Positions 8,603 through 17,199 of a stretch of DNA of 54,801 bases are shown here, in pieces (position 1 is the stretch's first letter; each line of letters opens with the position of its first letter). The stretch is taken from assembly GCA_900474095.1 (NCBI GenBank), contig UCOA01000138.1, positions 1 through 54,801 of the forward strand, in the 5' to 3' direction. The notes below the pieces were generated by a model. That model saw only the letters and a program-made list of their open reading frames with translations, searched no databases and had not been told where the DNA came from. The DNA comes from Hyphomicrobiales bacterium (GTDB taxonomy: Bacteria; Pseudomonadota; Alphaproteobacteria; Rhizobiales; Rhizobiaceae). The position numbers were made by a program, and so were the translations under genes.

Positions 8603-10606
8603 ATGGATCACGTTGCTGCCCCGACAACTATCCCAGAAATCGAAACGTTGACGGACCGGCGCGAAGCGCTCGAAGACATCGGCCAGAACTGTTCCACCAA
8701 CCCTACGATGGGCGATATCATCAATCGCCGCTTTTCGCGCCGTTCGTTCATGGCTGGCTCGCTTGCCGTCGCGGCGATCTCCACCACAGTCAGCCCGCTT
8801 GCGATCCTGACAGCGGACGATGCACGCGCCAATGGCAGCCTTTCCAGCTTCGACTTCACTGAGATCGAGGCCGGCGTCGACGAGACCCATCACGTCGCCG
8901 AGGGCTATGATGCCGATATCCTGTTGCGCTGGGGCGACAAGCTGTTTTCCGACAGCCCGGATTTCGACCCCATGAACCAGACGGCTGCGGCGCAGGAAAA
9001 GCTGTTCGGCTACAACAACGATTATATCGGCTTCATTCCGCTCGATGGCGATCCGGATCACGGCCTGCTCGTCGTCAACCACGAATATACCAATGCCGAA
9101 ATCATGTTTCCGAAGTTCGCGACGGTCGTGAAGGAAATGAAGGACGGCAAGGAAGAAGAGAAGGTCAAGCTCGGCGATTACACCAAGGAACTCGTCGATA
9201 TCGAAATGGCCGCGCATGGCGGCACGATCGTCGAAATCCGCAAGGTCGACGGCAAATGGCAGCCGGTGCTTGACGGCAAGTACAATCGCCGCCTCACCGC
9301 CACGACCGAGATGCAGCTTTCAGGCCCGGTTGCCGGCCACGAGCGGGTGAAGACACCATCCGATCCGACTGGCAAAAAGGTCTTCGGCACCATCAACAAC
9401 TGCGCCGGCGGCGTCACCGCCTGGGGCACTTACGTGATGGCCGAGGAGAATTTTAACGGCTATTTCGGCGGTGAGATCGCCGAGGATCATCCGGAGTTCA
9501 AGCAGCTGAAGCGGCTCGGCGCGCCGGGCGGCACGTATGAATGGTCGAAGTTCTACGACCGCTTCGATGTCTCCAAGGAGCCGACAGAAGCCAACCGCTT
9601 CGGCTGGATCGTCGAAGTCGACGTCATAAACCCGACCTCCGTTCCGAAAAAGCGCACTGCGCTTGGCCGCTTCAAGCACGAGGGAGCCGAATCGGTCGTC
9701 AGCAAGGATGGTCGCGTCGTCCTTTATTCCGGTGACGACGAACGCTTCGACTATGTCTACAAGTTCGTCACCAAGGCGGCCTTCAACCCCGACGACCGCG
9801 CTGCCAACATGGACATCCTCGACGAGGGCACGCTCTATGTCGCGAAGTTCGACGCCGACGGCACTGTCGAGTGGATGCCACTGACTCAGGGCGAAGGTCC
9901 GCTGACCGAGGCGAACGGCTTTGCCTCGCAAGCCGATGTTCTGATCAACACCCGTCTTGCCTCCGACGCTCTCGGCGCCACCAAGATGGACCGGCCGGAA
10001 GACATCCAGCCGAACCCGAAGACCGGCAAGGTCTATGTGATGCTGACCAACAACACCAAGCGCAAAGCTGATCAGATCGACAACGCCAATCCGCGCGCCG
10101 AAAATGCCTTTGGCCACATTATCGAGATCACCGAGACCGACGGCGACTTTGCCTCGACCAAGTCGAAGTGGGACGTCCTCCTGAAGTGCGGTGATCCTTC
10201 GGTTGCCGAAGTCGGCGCGTCCTTCTCGACGGCAACGACGAAGAATGGCTGGTTCGGCATGCCGGACAACTGCGCCATCGACACCGACGGCCGCCTTTGG
10301 GTCTCCACCGACGGCAATAACGAGAAAGACACCGGCCGTACCGACGGCATCTGGGCCGTCGAAACCGAGGGGGACGCTCGCGGCACGTCGAAGCTGTTCT
10401 TCCGCGTACCGGTCGGTGCCGAAATGTGCGGACCGAGCTTCAACCCGACGTCCGACACGTTCTTCGTCGCCGTGCAGCATCCGGGTGATGCAGGGCTTGC
10501 CACGTTCGAAGCGCCGGCAACGCGCTGGCCGGACTTCAAGGACGACATGCCCGTGCGACCGGCCGTGCTCGCCATCACCAAACAGGGCGGCGGCAAGATC
10601 GGCTGA
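8603..10606 (+). CDS. phoX: PhoX-family alkaline phosphatase, Tat-exported
   Basis: 667 residues. The N-terminus holds a twin-arginine signal, RRFSRRSFMAGSLAVAAIS, at about residues 42-60, so the folded metalloenzyme is exported to the periplasm. PhoX enzymes are calcium- and iron-dependent phosphomonoesterases. Family blocks seen include VVNHEYTNAEIMFP, CAGGVTAWGTYVMAEENF, LGRFKHEGAESV, YSGDDERFDYVYKFV and MDRPEDIQPNPKTGKVYV. The ATG at 8603 follows AAAGGAGAG. A Pho box upstream and a strong terminator 20 bp after the stop make it a single-gene unit under likely PhoB control. Length and motifs are complete. Confidence 0.92.
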   Translation: MDHVAAPTTIPEIETLTDRREALEDIGQNCSTNPTMGDIINRRFSRRSFMAGSLAVAAISTTVSPLAILTADDARANGSLSSFDFTEIEAGVDETHHVAEGYDADILLRWGDKLFSDSPDFDPMNQTAAAQEKLFGYNNDYIGFIPLDGDPDHGLLVVNHEYTNAEIMFPKFATVVKEMKDGKEEEKVKLGDYTKELVDIEMAAHGGTIVEIRKVDGKWQPVLDGKYNRRLTATTEMQLSGPVAGHERVKTPSDPTGKKVFGTINNCAGGVTAWGTYVMAEENFNGYFGGEIAEDHPEFKQLKRLGAPGGTYEWSKFYDRFDVSKEPTEANRFGWIVEVDVINPTSVPKKRTALGRFKHEGAESVVSKDGRVVLYSGDDERFDYVYKFVTKAAFNPDDRAANMDILDEGTLYVAKFDADGTVEWMPLTQGEGPLTEANGFASQADVLINTRLASDALGATKMDRPEDIQPNPKTGKVYVMLTNNTKRKADQIDNANPRAENAFGHIIEITETDGDFASTKSKWDVLLKCGDPSVAEVGASFSTATTKNGWFGMPDNCAIDTDGRLWVSTDGNNEKDTGRTDGIWAVETEGDARGTSKLFFRVPVGAEMCGPSFNPTSDTFFVAVQHPGDAGLATFEAPATRWPDFKDDMPVRPAVLAITKQGGGKIG

Positions 10607-10626
10607 TAACTTTCCCTGAATTGAAG

Positions 10627-10657
10627 AATGGCGCTGCACTCGCGGCGCCATTTTTTT
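10627..10657 (+). terminator. Rho-independent terminator of phoX
   Basis: Stem AATGGCGC / GCGCCATT with a 10-base loop, running into seven T (10651-10657), 20 bases after the phoX stop. Confidence 0.85.
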
Positions 10658-10683
10658 CGTGTTGTGCAACGATTGTCTGTCAC

Positions 10684-11006
10684 ATGTCGCGCGGCGGGGA
10701 CTCCGAGGCGTTGCTTGCGGTGCTTGACCCGGACGTCGTGTTCCGCGCCGACGCTGCAGCCGTGAAGCTCGGATCGCAGGCGAAAATCAAAGGTGCTGCG
10801 GCCGTCGCCAATACGTTCAAGGGCCGCGCCCTTGGCGCAAAACCGGCCTTTGTCGACGATGGTTTCGGGCTTATCGTCGAGGTCGGCGGGCAGCCGCGCG
10901 TCATCCTGCGCCTCACGATCCGGGACGGCCGGATCGTGAGGCGCAGGCGATCGCCGATGCGGAGCGGCTCGGCCAGATCCACTTCACGCCGTTCGACCAA
11001 GGATAA
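10684..11006 (+). pseudogene. Relic of an ECF41-type sigma factor, C-terminal SnoaL-like domain only
   Basis: The translation MSRGGDSEALLAVLDPDVVF... followed by GAAAVANTFKGRALGA, GFGLIVEVGGQPRVI and LRLTIRDGRIV matches the well-conserved C-terminal SnoaL-like extension of ECF41 sigma factors, but the sigma2 and sigma4 domains are missing. After GRIV the frame is lost; the expected ending AIADAERLGQIHFTPFDQ and stop (11004-11006) is found in another frame. The break lies inside a perfect 19-bp inverted repeat (10905-10947). The original gene would be about 300 codons, so both a 5' loss and a frameshift have occurred. An intact function is unlikely. The assignment is from recognised sequence pattern, not from a search. 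Confidence 0.7.
10905..10947. repeat. Perfect 19-bp inverted repeat within the sigma-factor relic
   Basis: Arms CCTGCGCCTCACGATCCGG (10905-10923) and its exact complement (10929-10947) enclose a 5-base loop. There is no T-run, so this does not look like a terminator. It coincides with the frameshift point of the relic. Confidence 0.9.
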
Positions 11007-11033
11007 GGAGCACAGCCGGTCATGACCGAAACG

Positions 11034-11543
11034 TCACCGCGTCAGGTTCTCGATCGGGAAGATGGCGCAGGTTTCCGATCCATGCGCGAGCAGCTTGCCG
11101 TTTTTGTCCTTCAACCAGGCCTCGGAAGTCGCCAGCGTCCGGCCGCGGTGAACGATCCTGCCTTCGCAGAAGACCTCACCCATACCGGGCAGCAGCGGGC
11201 GGACCAGATTGACCTTGAACTCGACGGTCGTATAGGCCTCGCCTGGCTTCAGGGTCGTCATGACGGCGCAGCCGAGGGCCGAATCCATGATCGTTGCCGC
11301 CCATCCGCCATGCACCGTGCCGAGCGGGTTCAAATGCTCGGCGGATGGCAGTCCCCGAAACACAACCTTGCCCTCTTCCACCTCGCTCAGGCCGAATTTC
11401 AGGGTTGCGGCCATCGGCGGAGAGGGATGGATGCCGGCCAGGAGGTCCAGCATCGCTTTCAACCCGCCATCGCGCGCGACCGTTTCCAGGGGCACGGTGC
11501 CAATGCCGGAAGCGGTCATTCCGGGGTAGAGTTCAACGGACAT
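11034..11543 (-). CDS. PaaI-type hot-dog-fold thioesterase
   Basis: 169 residues of a single hot-dog domain. The catalytic-type motif LGTVHGGWAATIMDSALGCA, with HGG and a downstream Asp, identifies the PaaI/YdiI-like acyl-CoA thioesterase group; YTTVEFKVNLVRPLLPG is the matching beta strand. Such enzymes hydrolyse aromatic or short acyl-CoA esters; the substrate here is not readable. MSVELYPGM at 11543 is chosen as start because AAGGA lies about 8 bases upstream; the frame is open 11 codons further. It lies 13 bp downstream of recO on the same strand and is probably co-transcribed with it. The 3' end abuts the sigma-factor relic. Confidence 0.85.
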   Translation of the reverse strand: MSVELYPGMTASGIGTVPLETVARDGGLKAMLDLLAGIHPSPPMAATLKFGLSEVEEGKVVFRGLPSAEHLNPLGTVHGGWAATIMDSALGCAVMTTLKPGEAYTTVEFKVNLVRPLLPGMGEVFCEGRIVHRGRTLATSEAWLKDKNGKLLAHGSETCAIFPIENLTR

Positions 11544-11556
11544 TTTCCGGAGTTCC

Positions 11557-12303
11557 TTATGGGTGTGTAATTGCATCTTGCGGCTTCAGTGCCTTCAAGG
11601 CGGCCTGAACGAAACCGTCGCGCGCCGTCGAGAGTGCAATGCCCCGCGGTTCATAGACATGGCGATGAAGGAAAAACGCGGTCATGCGGAAGGCCGCCAG
11701 CAGGCTGTCGTAGTCGGCAGCACCACCCTCGACAAGAAAGGCAGGCAGCTTCAGCATCTTGTCGGCATAGGGCGCACCCGCTTCGCGGCTGACGGCACGG
11801 CCGGATTTCGGCGAGACATAGACCAGATCGGAGCGCGCGCCAGTTGCAACACATTCCGCCAGATCAAGCCCGAAGCCGAGATCGTTGAGCACGGCAATCT
11901 CGAAGCGCACGAACAATTCGCAAGCGTCGCGCGGATCGTGAAGATTTTCGAGGATGACGTCGAGCGCCTCATAGAGATGCGGATGCGGGTCGCGTTCCGG
12001 GAGAAGCCTGAGAAGCGCACCCATTGCCTGGACGCCATAGACCGACGTCGCCGCCTCCATCAGCCGTGCCGCGCGCAGGTGCACCGGTTCGATGCGGAAT
12101 TCACCGAGATGCTCATCCAGCCGCGCGCGCCAGGTAACCTCGACCTCGTTTCCCGGCTGCAGCACCGGCTGCATCGTCCGCGAGCGGCCGGAGCGGACTA
12201 GGCCGAGATGACGCCCGTGCGTCCGCGTCATGACCTCGGCAATGACGGAGGTCTCGCCATGCCGCTTGACGCCGATGATGATGGCCTGATCATTCCACTG
12301 CAT
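11557..12303 (-). CDS. recO: DNA repair protein RecO
   Basis: Mediator that loads RecA on SSB-coated gaps in the RecFOR pathway and anneals single strands. 248 residues, normal length. The N-terminal OB-fold ([27 protein letters not shown], written here in part: [20 protein letters not shown]) is followed by the helical domain containing [14 protein letters not shown] and [18 protein letters not shown]. The zinc-site cysteines of some RecO proteins are reduced to C-A-T-G-A as usual in alphaproteobacteria. In related genomes recO directly follows era; here era is about 24.5 kb away with other loci between them. Confidence 0.93.
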   Translation of the reverse strand: MQWNDQAIIIGVKRHGETSVIAEVMTRTHGRHLGLVRSGRSRTMQPVLQPGNEVEVTWRARLDEHLGEFRIEPVHLRAARLMEAATSVYGVQAMGALLRLLPERDPHPHLYEALDVILENLHDPRDACELFVRFEIAVLNDLGFGLDLAECVATGARSDLVYVSPKSGRAVSREAGAPYADKMLKLPAFLVEGGAADYDSLLAAFRMTAFFLHRHVYEPRGIALSTARDGFVQAALKALKPQDAITHP

Positions 12304-12569
12304 GGCTCAGTTTTACCTTTGGAGGCAGACGAAGACAACGCCTAGGCCGGTGTGGCCGATCTCGATGTCTGCGTCGCGGCCGTTGACCCAGATCATGGCA
12401 AAAGCGCCACTTTATGCGCTCATTCCTGTACTACCGCATCGGGGAAGAATCGCGACCGCATTTGCATTTTGGAAGCGTGAATACCGAAATATTGGCTAAG
12501 GTCGATTCTGACCGGTTTGCCGAAATAATTTCAGCCAAGCAATGGCGCAATGGTTTTAGGAATGACGGA

Positions 12570-13397
12570 ATGGTGACGATTTTCAATCGCCGAAACACAG
12601 GCCTTTTTTGCGCAGCTCTGCTGCTCGTATCAACGATCGGTCTGTTTCAACATCTGAGCTACGCCAACGGACGGCGCACCATCGACGCCAATGCGGCCGT
12701 ATCACCGACCGGCGTGACGCCGTTGCAGGCGAAGAAATTCGATTACAATAATAACGAATATCAGAACCAATCCGCCCAGAAAGCCTATTCCGTCGGCGCG
12801 CGACGCAGTGCCGATAACGATCTCGTGCTGCGCTTCGAAGTCCGCCCGGGCGAGCGTGCCGAGTTCGACGGCGCGGATCGCGATCGCTCGGAGGCGACGA
12901 GCGTCATCCGTTTTCCGAAAGACGAAGTGATCTGGAACGCCTACCGCGTCAAGATCGCCGATGGTTTCTCCATCCCCGGCGACGAACGCTCCTGGTTCAT
13001 CATAGGCCAGTGGCACGGCAGCAAGGATGACAAGCGCTCACCCTATATCGCAGCCGAGGTCCAGGGCAAGGACCTGGTCTTTCTGAGGCGCTATCTTTCT
13101 GAAGGTAAACCGGTCAGCAGCGAAATGTATCGCATGAAGGATGTGCCGCGTGGCAAATGGCTGAATATCGTGATCGAACATAAGGTTTCATCGACCGACG
13201 GCCTTCTCAACATCTGGCTTAACGGCCGCCAGGTCGTGAAATTCGACGGCCCGGTCGGCTATTGGGATCATCCGGAAGCCGGCTACTGGAAATTCGGCAT
13301 CTACCGCAGCCGTCATGACGATGACGCGGTGGTCGAATACCGCGACGTCGTCACCACGACAGACAACCTCTCAAAACGCGCAACCTTGACCAACTGA
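12570..13397 (+). CDS. Heparin-lyase-I-family polysaccharide lyase-like protein, exported
   Basis: 275 residues. A hydrophobic N-terminal segment (TGLFCAALLLVSTIGLFQHL, residues about 10-30) is a signal peptide or anchor. The rest is a concanavalin-like beta-jelly-roll with IIGQWHGSKDD, YIAAEVQGKDLVF, GKWLNIVIEHKVSS, NIWLNGRQVVKFDG and YWKFGIYRS, the pattern of the polysaccharide-lyase family near heparin lyase I and glucuronan lyases. ATG 12570 is chosen because the signal peptide begins there; AGGAA lies 9-13 bases upstream. It marks the left border of the polysaccharide locus and probably cleaves a uronic-acid polymer in the periplasm or outside. Substrate is inferred. Confidence 0.75.
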   Translation: MVTIFNRRNTGLFCAALLLVSTIGLFQHLSYANGRRTIDANAAVSPTGVTPLQAKKFDYNNNEYQNQSAQKAYSVGARRSADNDLVLRFEVRPGERAEFDGADRDRSEATSVIRFPKDEVIWNAYRVKIADGFSIPGDERSWFIIGQWHGSKDDKRSPYIAAEVQGKDLVFLRRYLSEGKPVSSEMYRMKDVPRGKWLNIVIEHKVSSTDGLLNIWLNGRQVVKFDGPVGYWDHPEAGYWKFGIYRSRHDDDAVVEYRDVVTTTDNLSKRATLTN

Positions 13398-13437
13398 GAG
13401 CGCCGAGCAATGCCCGTGCCTCGCGTGCTGCGCAATC

Positions 13438-16400
13438 TCAAGAGTTCGTTTCGCGCATGAAATCGAGGAACACATCTCGCGCCGGCCGGCTGAGAGGTCC
13501 CAGTCTGCAAGGTGCCGTCTTGTTGCGCCGGCTGCACAATGCGTTGAAGGCCCTGATGGCCGGCCCCGTCAACACACCGTTCAGCTCGCCCCTGTAGTCA
13601 CCGGTTGCCTTGAGTGCGCTTTGCAGAATGTAGACATAGGTATTGCTGTTGGCGCCAACGAGACGGCCGACCAGATTGGTCTGCGCGACCGGCGGCAAAG
13701 CGTGAATCTTCTCTGCAAAAGCTGCATATTGGCCGACCGAACCGGCAGCAGCCCCCTCGATGAACAAGTCTTCGCTTTCGCGCTGCTCCTGCGGCATCTG
13801 GTTTGCGACGCTCGCAAGCGTCGTCCTGGCCAGAGAAATATTCTTTGCGACATCCTCGCCCCGCCCTTGGGCATAAAGCTGAATAAGCGTCGTAGCTGCA
13901 CTCGTGTCCCCCGCGGCGCTCGCCTTCTTGAGGATTTCGATAGCCCGGGCCGGATTTTTCGGCACGCCCACTCCGCCGAGCACCGCATTGGCGAGAACAG
14001 AGGAAATACCGGGAGCGTCTTCCAGTTGCCCCTTGAGAATAAGGTCGTGTGCTTGTCTTTGCTGCGATGTCGTTCCGGTGAGAAGCACGCTTGCAGCGCT
14101 TGCCAATCCGCTCCTCCTGCCGGCGCGATAAGCTTCCTGATACAGATTGGCCGCTTTGGAAACGTCCTTGGGACCGGCGTTGCCGTCACGATAGACCTTT
14201 GCAAGGCTGATCATCGCGGCGTCATCGCCGGCTTGGATTGCCTGTTCATAATAACCGATTGCCCTGGCGGGATCGAGGCCGACTTCCGATCCTCTCAGAT
14301 AGAGTGCCCCCAGTGACGAGGCTGCCGATATGCCTCCGTCAGCAAGGACCTCTTCGTAGAGTAAGGTCGCTTTCTGAATATCGCGCGGAACGAGGACACC
14401 CTCTGCATAAAGTTCCGCCAAGCCCAGCTTCGAACTGGCATCACCTGCCTGGACGCCCTGCTCATAAAATCCAGGCGCCTTACCCGGATCCAGGCTGACG
14501 GCCTGGCCCTGGCGGTAAAGTTCGCCCAGCTTGGCCGCTGCCGCTATCCTGCCGTTCTCAAGCGCCTTCGTGTACAGATCCACCGCCTTGGGAATATCTG
14601 CGGGAACCACCTTGCCGTCTCGATAGACGTTGCCAAGGGCGATCATGGCACCGGCGTCACCAGCCAGGATAGCCTGTTCGTAATAGCCAATCGCCTTGGC
14701 GGGATCGAGGCCAAGCTCACTGCCCTTCAGGTAAAGTGCGGCCAAGGAGGGCGCCGCCCATACGCTGCCGCTGGCCAGCACATCCTCATAGAGAGCGACC
14801 GCCTTCGCAACATCGCGCGGAACCACGACACCCTCCGCATAGAGGTTCGCAATCCCGACTTTCGCACCGGCATCGCCAGCCTCGACGCCCTGCTCGTAGA
14901 AACCGATCGCCTTGCTTGGATCAAGACCGGCAGCCCTGCCAAGACTGTAGAGATCGCCAAGTTTGGCGGCGGCGGCCAGCCTGCCGTTGCCGAGCGCTTT
15001 CGTGTAGAGATCGATCGCCTTTGGCAGGTCCTTCACAACGATCTTGCCGTCGCGGTAAATATTGCCAAGGGCGATCATTGCGCCGGCATCGCCGGCCCGG
15101 ATGGCCTGCTCGTAGTAGCCAATCGCCTTGGCCGGATCGAGACCGGCCTCGGCTCCCTTCAAATAGAGGGCCGCCAGGGACGAGACTGCCCAAGTGCCCC
15201 CACTGGCAACGACTTCTTCGTAAAGAGCGACGGCTTTTGGAATGTCGCGCGGGACAAGGACACCCTCGGCGTAGAGAGCCGCTATGCCGGCTTTCGCCCC
15301 GGCATCGCCGGCAAGAACACCCTGCTCGTAAAAAGCGACTGCCTTGCTCGGATCGAGCCCGACAGCCTTGCCTTGGCGGTAGAGGTCCCCAAGCTTCGTT
15401 GCTGCCGAAAAGCGGCCCTTCTCAAGCGCGTTCGTATAGAGATCGATCGCTTTGGAGATATCCTGGGAAACGACTTTGCCGTCGCGGTAGAGAGTGGCAA
15501 GGCCGATCATAGCGCCGGCATCGCCGCCCTCAACAGCCTGATTGTAATAGATAATGGCTTTGGTGGGATCGAGGCCGACTTCCGCACCTTTCAAATGAAG
15601 CGCCGCCAGTGATGAGGCTGCCCATATGCCGCCGTCGGCAAGGATTTCCTCGTAGAGAGAGGTGGCCTTGGCAATATCGCGTGGAACAAGGACGCCCTCG
15701 GCATAAACGCGTGCCATGCCTGCCTTCGCTCCCGCGTCACCTGCCTGAACGCCTTGCTGGTAAAACCCAAGCGCCTTGGAGGGATCGAGGCCGAGGGCCT
15801 GACCCTGCCGGTAGAGATCGCCAAGCTTGGCCGCAGCGGCCATCCTGCCCGTCTCAAGCGCTTTCATATAGAGATCGACCGCCCGTGGAATGTCTTGCGG
15901 GACGACCTTGCCGTCGCGGTAGAGATTGGCAAGGCCGATCATCGCACCGGCATCACCTGCCTGGGCTGCCTGTTCGTAATAGGCGACAGCTTTGGCAGGA
16001 TCGAGGCCGACCTCGTCTCCTTTCAGATAGAGCGCCGCCAGTAACGGCATCGCCCATGTGCCGCCTGCGGAAATGACGTCCTCGTAGAGAGCGACCGCTT
16101 TCGGAACATCGCGCCCGACCAGGACACCTTCCGCATAAAGGCCCGCCATGCCCACCTTTGCCCCGGCATCGCCGGCCTTCAGCCCCTGCTCGTAATAGCC
16201 AAGGGCCCTGGCGGGATCGAGGCCGACTGCCTCGCCCTGGCGGTAAAGGTCGCCAAGCTTGGCTGCCGCCGCCAGCCTGCCCTTCTCAAGCGCTTTCGTA
16301 TAGAGATCGACCGCTTTCGGGATATCCTTGGGAACCAATTTTCCGTCGCGATAAAGGTCAGCCGCGGTTTGCATTGCTGACGGATCACCTTCGCCTGCCA

Positions 16401-16614
16401 TTGCCTCGATGCCTGCAATCGCCTTTTCAAGATCATCGCCCGGCTTTGCCGCCTTTATCGTCGCCACGAGCGCCTTTAAAGCCTGTTGTTCTGGCGTCTC
16501 CGCCGCTTTTTGCTCTGTGCTTTTGCTGGCTTGCTGCGAAAATGAAGGAGGGGCGCCCAAAATCGCCAATCCCAGCGCGCAACCAAAAAGAACGGATTTA
16601 CGATCCAAATTCAC
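13438..16614 (-). CDS. Exported giant Sel1-repeat protein (about 20+ repeats)
   Basis: 1058 residues. The signal peptide SVLFGCALGLAILGAPPSFS (about 7-26) points to the periplasm. The body is built of 36-residue Sel1 repeats arranged as a 144-residue, four-unit super-repeat occurring five times: LGDLYRQG.A.GLDP, YYEQGV.AGDAGAK, LYAEGVLVPRD and LYLKG.E.GLDP mark the units. More diverged Sel1 units follow, and the C-terminus (YVYILQSALKATGDYRGELN) resembles a peptidoglycan-binding helix motif and has a cysteine pair. The start is GTG 16614, preceded by GAGG; the frame is open 60 codons further but with no signal-like sequence. It is divergent from the AlgD-like gene. It could be a scaffold like AlgK or a regulator like ExoR; the role is not determined. 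Confidence 0.85.
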   Translation of the reverse strand: MNLDRKSVLFGCALGLAILGAPPSFSQQASKSTEQKAAETPEQQALKALVATIKAAKPGDDLEKAIAGIEAMAGEGDPSAMQTAADLYRDGKLVPKDIPKAVDLYTKALEKGRLAAAAKLGDLYRQGEAVGLDPARALGYYEQGLKAGDAGAKVGMAGLYAEGVLVGRDVPKAVALYEDVISAGGTWAMPLLAALYLKGDEVGLDPAKAVAYYEQAAQAGDAGAMIGLANLYRDGKVVPQDIPRAVDLYMKALETGRMAAAAKLGDLYRQGQALGLDPSKALGFYQQGVQAGDAGAKAGMARVYAEGVLVPRDIAKATSLYEEILADGGIWAASSLAALHLKGAEVGLDPTKAIIYYNQAVEGGDAGAMIGLATLYRDGKVVSQDISKAIDLYTNALEKGRFSAATKLGDLYRQGKAVGLDPSKAVAFYEQGVLAGDAGAKAGIAALYAEGVLVPRDIPKAVALYEEVVASGGTWAVSSLAALYLKGAEAGLDPAKAIGYYEQAIRAGDAGAMIALGNIYRDGKIVVKDLPKAIDLYTKALGNGRLAAAAKLGDLYSLGRAAGLDPSKAIGFYEQGVEAGDAGAKVGIANLYAEGVVVPRDVAKAVALYEDVLASGSVWAAPSLAALYLKGSELGLDPAKAIGYYEQAILAGDAGAMIALGNVYRDGKVVPADIPKAVDLYTKALENGRIAAAAKLGELYRQGQAVSLDPGKAPGFYEQGVQAGDASSKLGLAELYAEGVLVPRDIQKATLLYEEVLADGGISAASSLGALYLRGSEVGLDPARAIGYYEQAIQAGDDAAMISLAKVYRDGNAGPKDVSKAANLYQEAYRAGRRSGLASAASVLLTGTTSQQRQAHDLILKGQLEDAPGISSVLANAVLGGVGVPKNPARAIEILKKASAAGDTSAATTLIQLYAQGRGEDVAKNISLARTTLASVANQMPQEQRESEDLFIEGAAAGSVGQYAAFAEKIHALPPVAQTNLVGRLVGANSNTYVYILQSALKATGDYRGELNGVLTGPAIRAFNALCSRRNKTAPCRLGPLSRPARDVFLDFMRETNS
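13950..16330. repeat. Internal DNA-level tandem repeats, 432-bp period
   Basis: Within the Sel1 gene, blocks such as the sequence encoding LYRQGxAxGLDP recur at 432-bp spacing (for example about 14.52, 14.95, 15.39, 15.82 and 16.25 kb), each block itself being four diverged 108-bp units. Adjacent copies remain clearly alike in DNA, which allows recombination-driven change in copy number. Confidence 0.8.
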
Positions 16615-17199
16615 AGTAAAAACCTCGCCGATTATTGAGACAAAATATAACGTTGACGTGAAAGCATCTTGTTTTATGCGGAAATGCGTATTTATCGAAA
16701 AATATGCCAGCAATGGTGCTGTGAAAGGCCAGGCGTTGCTTTCTTTGGATCGGCCCGCTTCCCAAATACTCCCATCACAGCGTTCGAAGCACAATTGACA
16801 CCGCTCAATGACAACCGTGCGTCTACCATTTCAAAACTGGACGCGACCGACAGGCGTTGTGCCCTCGGTGTCCCAAAGGCCACGCCTTAACCATTCCATC
16901 TCGCAACTGCGAAATACCCCTAGGAAATTATCTTTAATTATGTGAAAACATCGCCATGGAAGCAAGCCAAAATGGGCCACCTACCAAAACGTTTAGAGAT
17001 AAAGTATAATTTACCGCAGGTTGTTCGGATAGCCCCAAAAATGGGCCTGCGGATAAGGGACTACTGGTGTACTGTCCCGCCGGCCGCAGACCAAAATATA
17101 TATAAACCGTTGTTATGACGATGTATTTTTAGATTTTTATCACAATCGAACACCGAAAGGCTTCGATTGAAAAATTAAAAACTTTAAAGGACGTATTGA
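16615..17199. other. 585-bp intergenic promoter region between divergent Sel1 and AlgD-like genes
   Basis: No credible gene. AT-rich, with runs such as TATATATAAACC at about 17098-17109 near the AlgD-like gene and ATTATCTTTAATTATG near 16927. An inverted repeat CCGCAGG (17014-17020) / CCTGCGG (17047-17053) with a 26-base spacer is the most obvious candidate operator. The region should hold both divergent promoters. Confidence 0.7.

Noticed and set aside
11022-11570. Plus-strand frame MTETSPRQVLDRED with a GGAG before it
   Set aside because: Runs entirely antisense to the thioesterase. The start and site may be the leftover of a gene once following the sigma factor, but nothing else remains.
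12313-12396. Minus-strand 27-codon frame upstream of recO (MIWVNGRDADIEIGHTGLGV...)
   Set aside because: Protein-like look but very short, no ribosome-binding site and a stop directly before the ATG; possibly an eroded gene end, not supportable as a gene.
13561-16619. Regular repeats looking at first like a CRISPR array or satellite
   Set aside because: Period is 108/432 bp, in frame, and encodes Sel1 units; there are no short conserved repeats with unique spacers.
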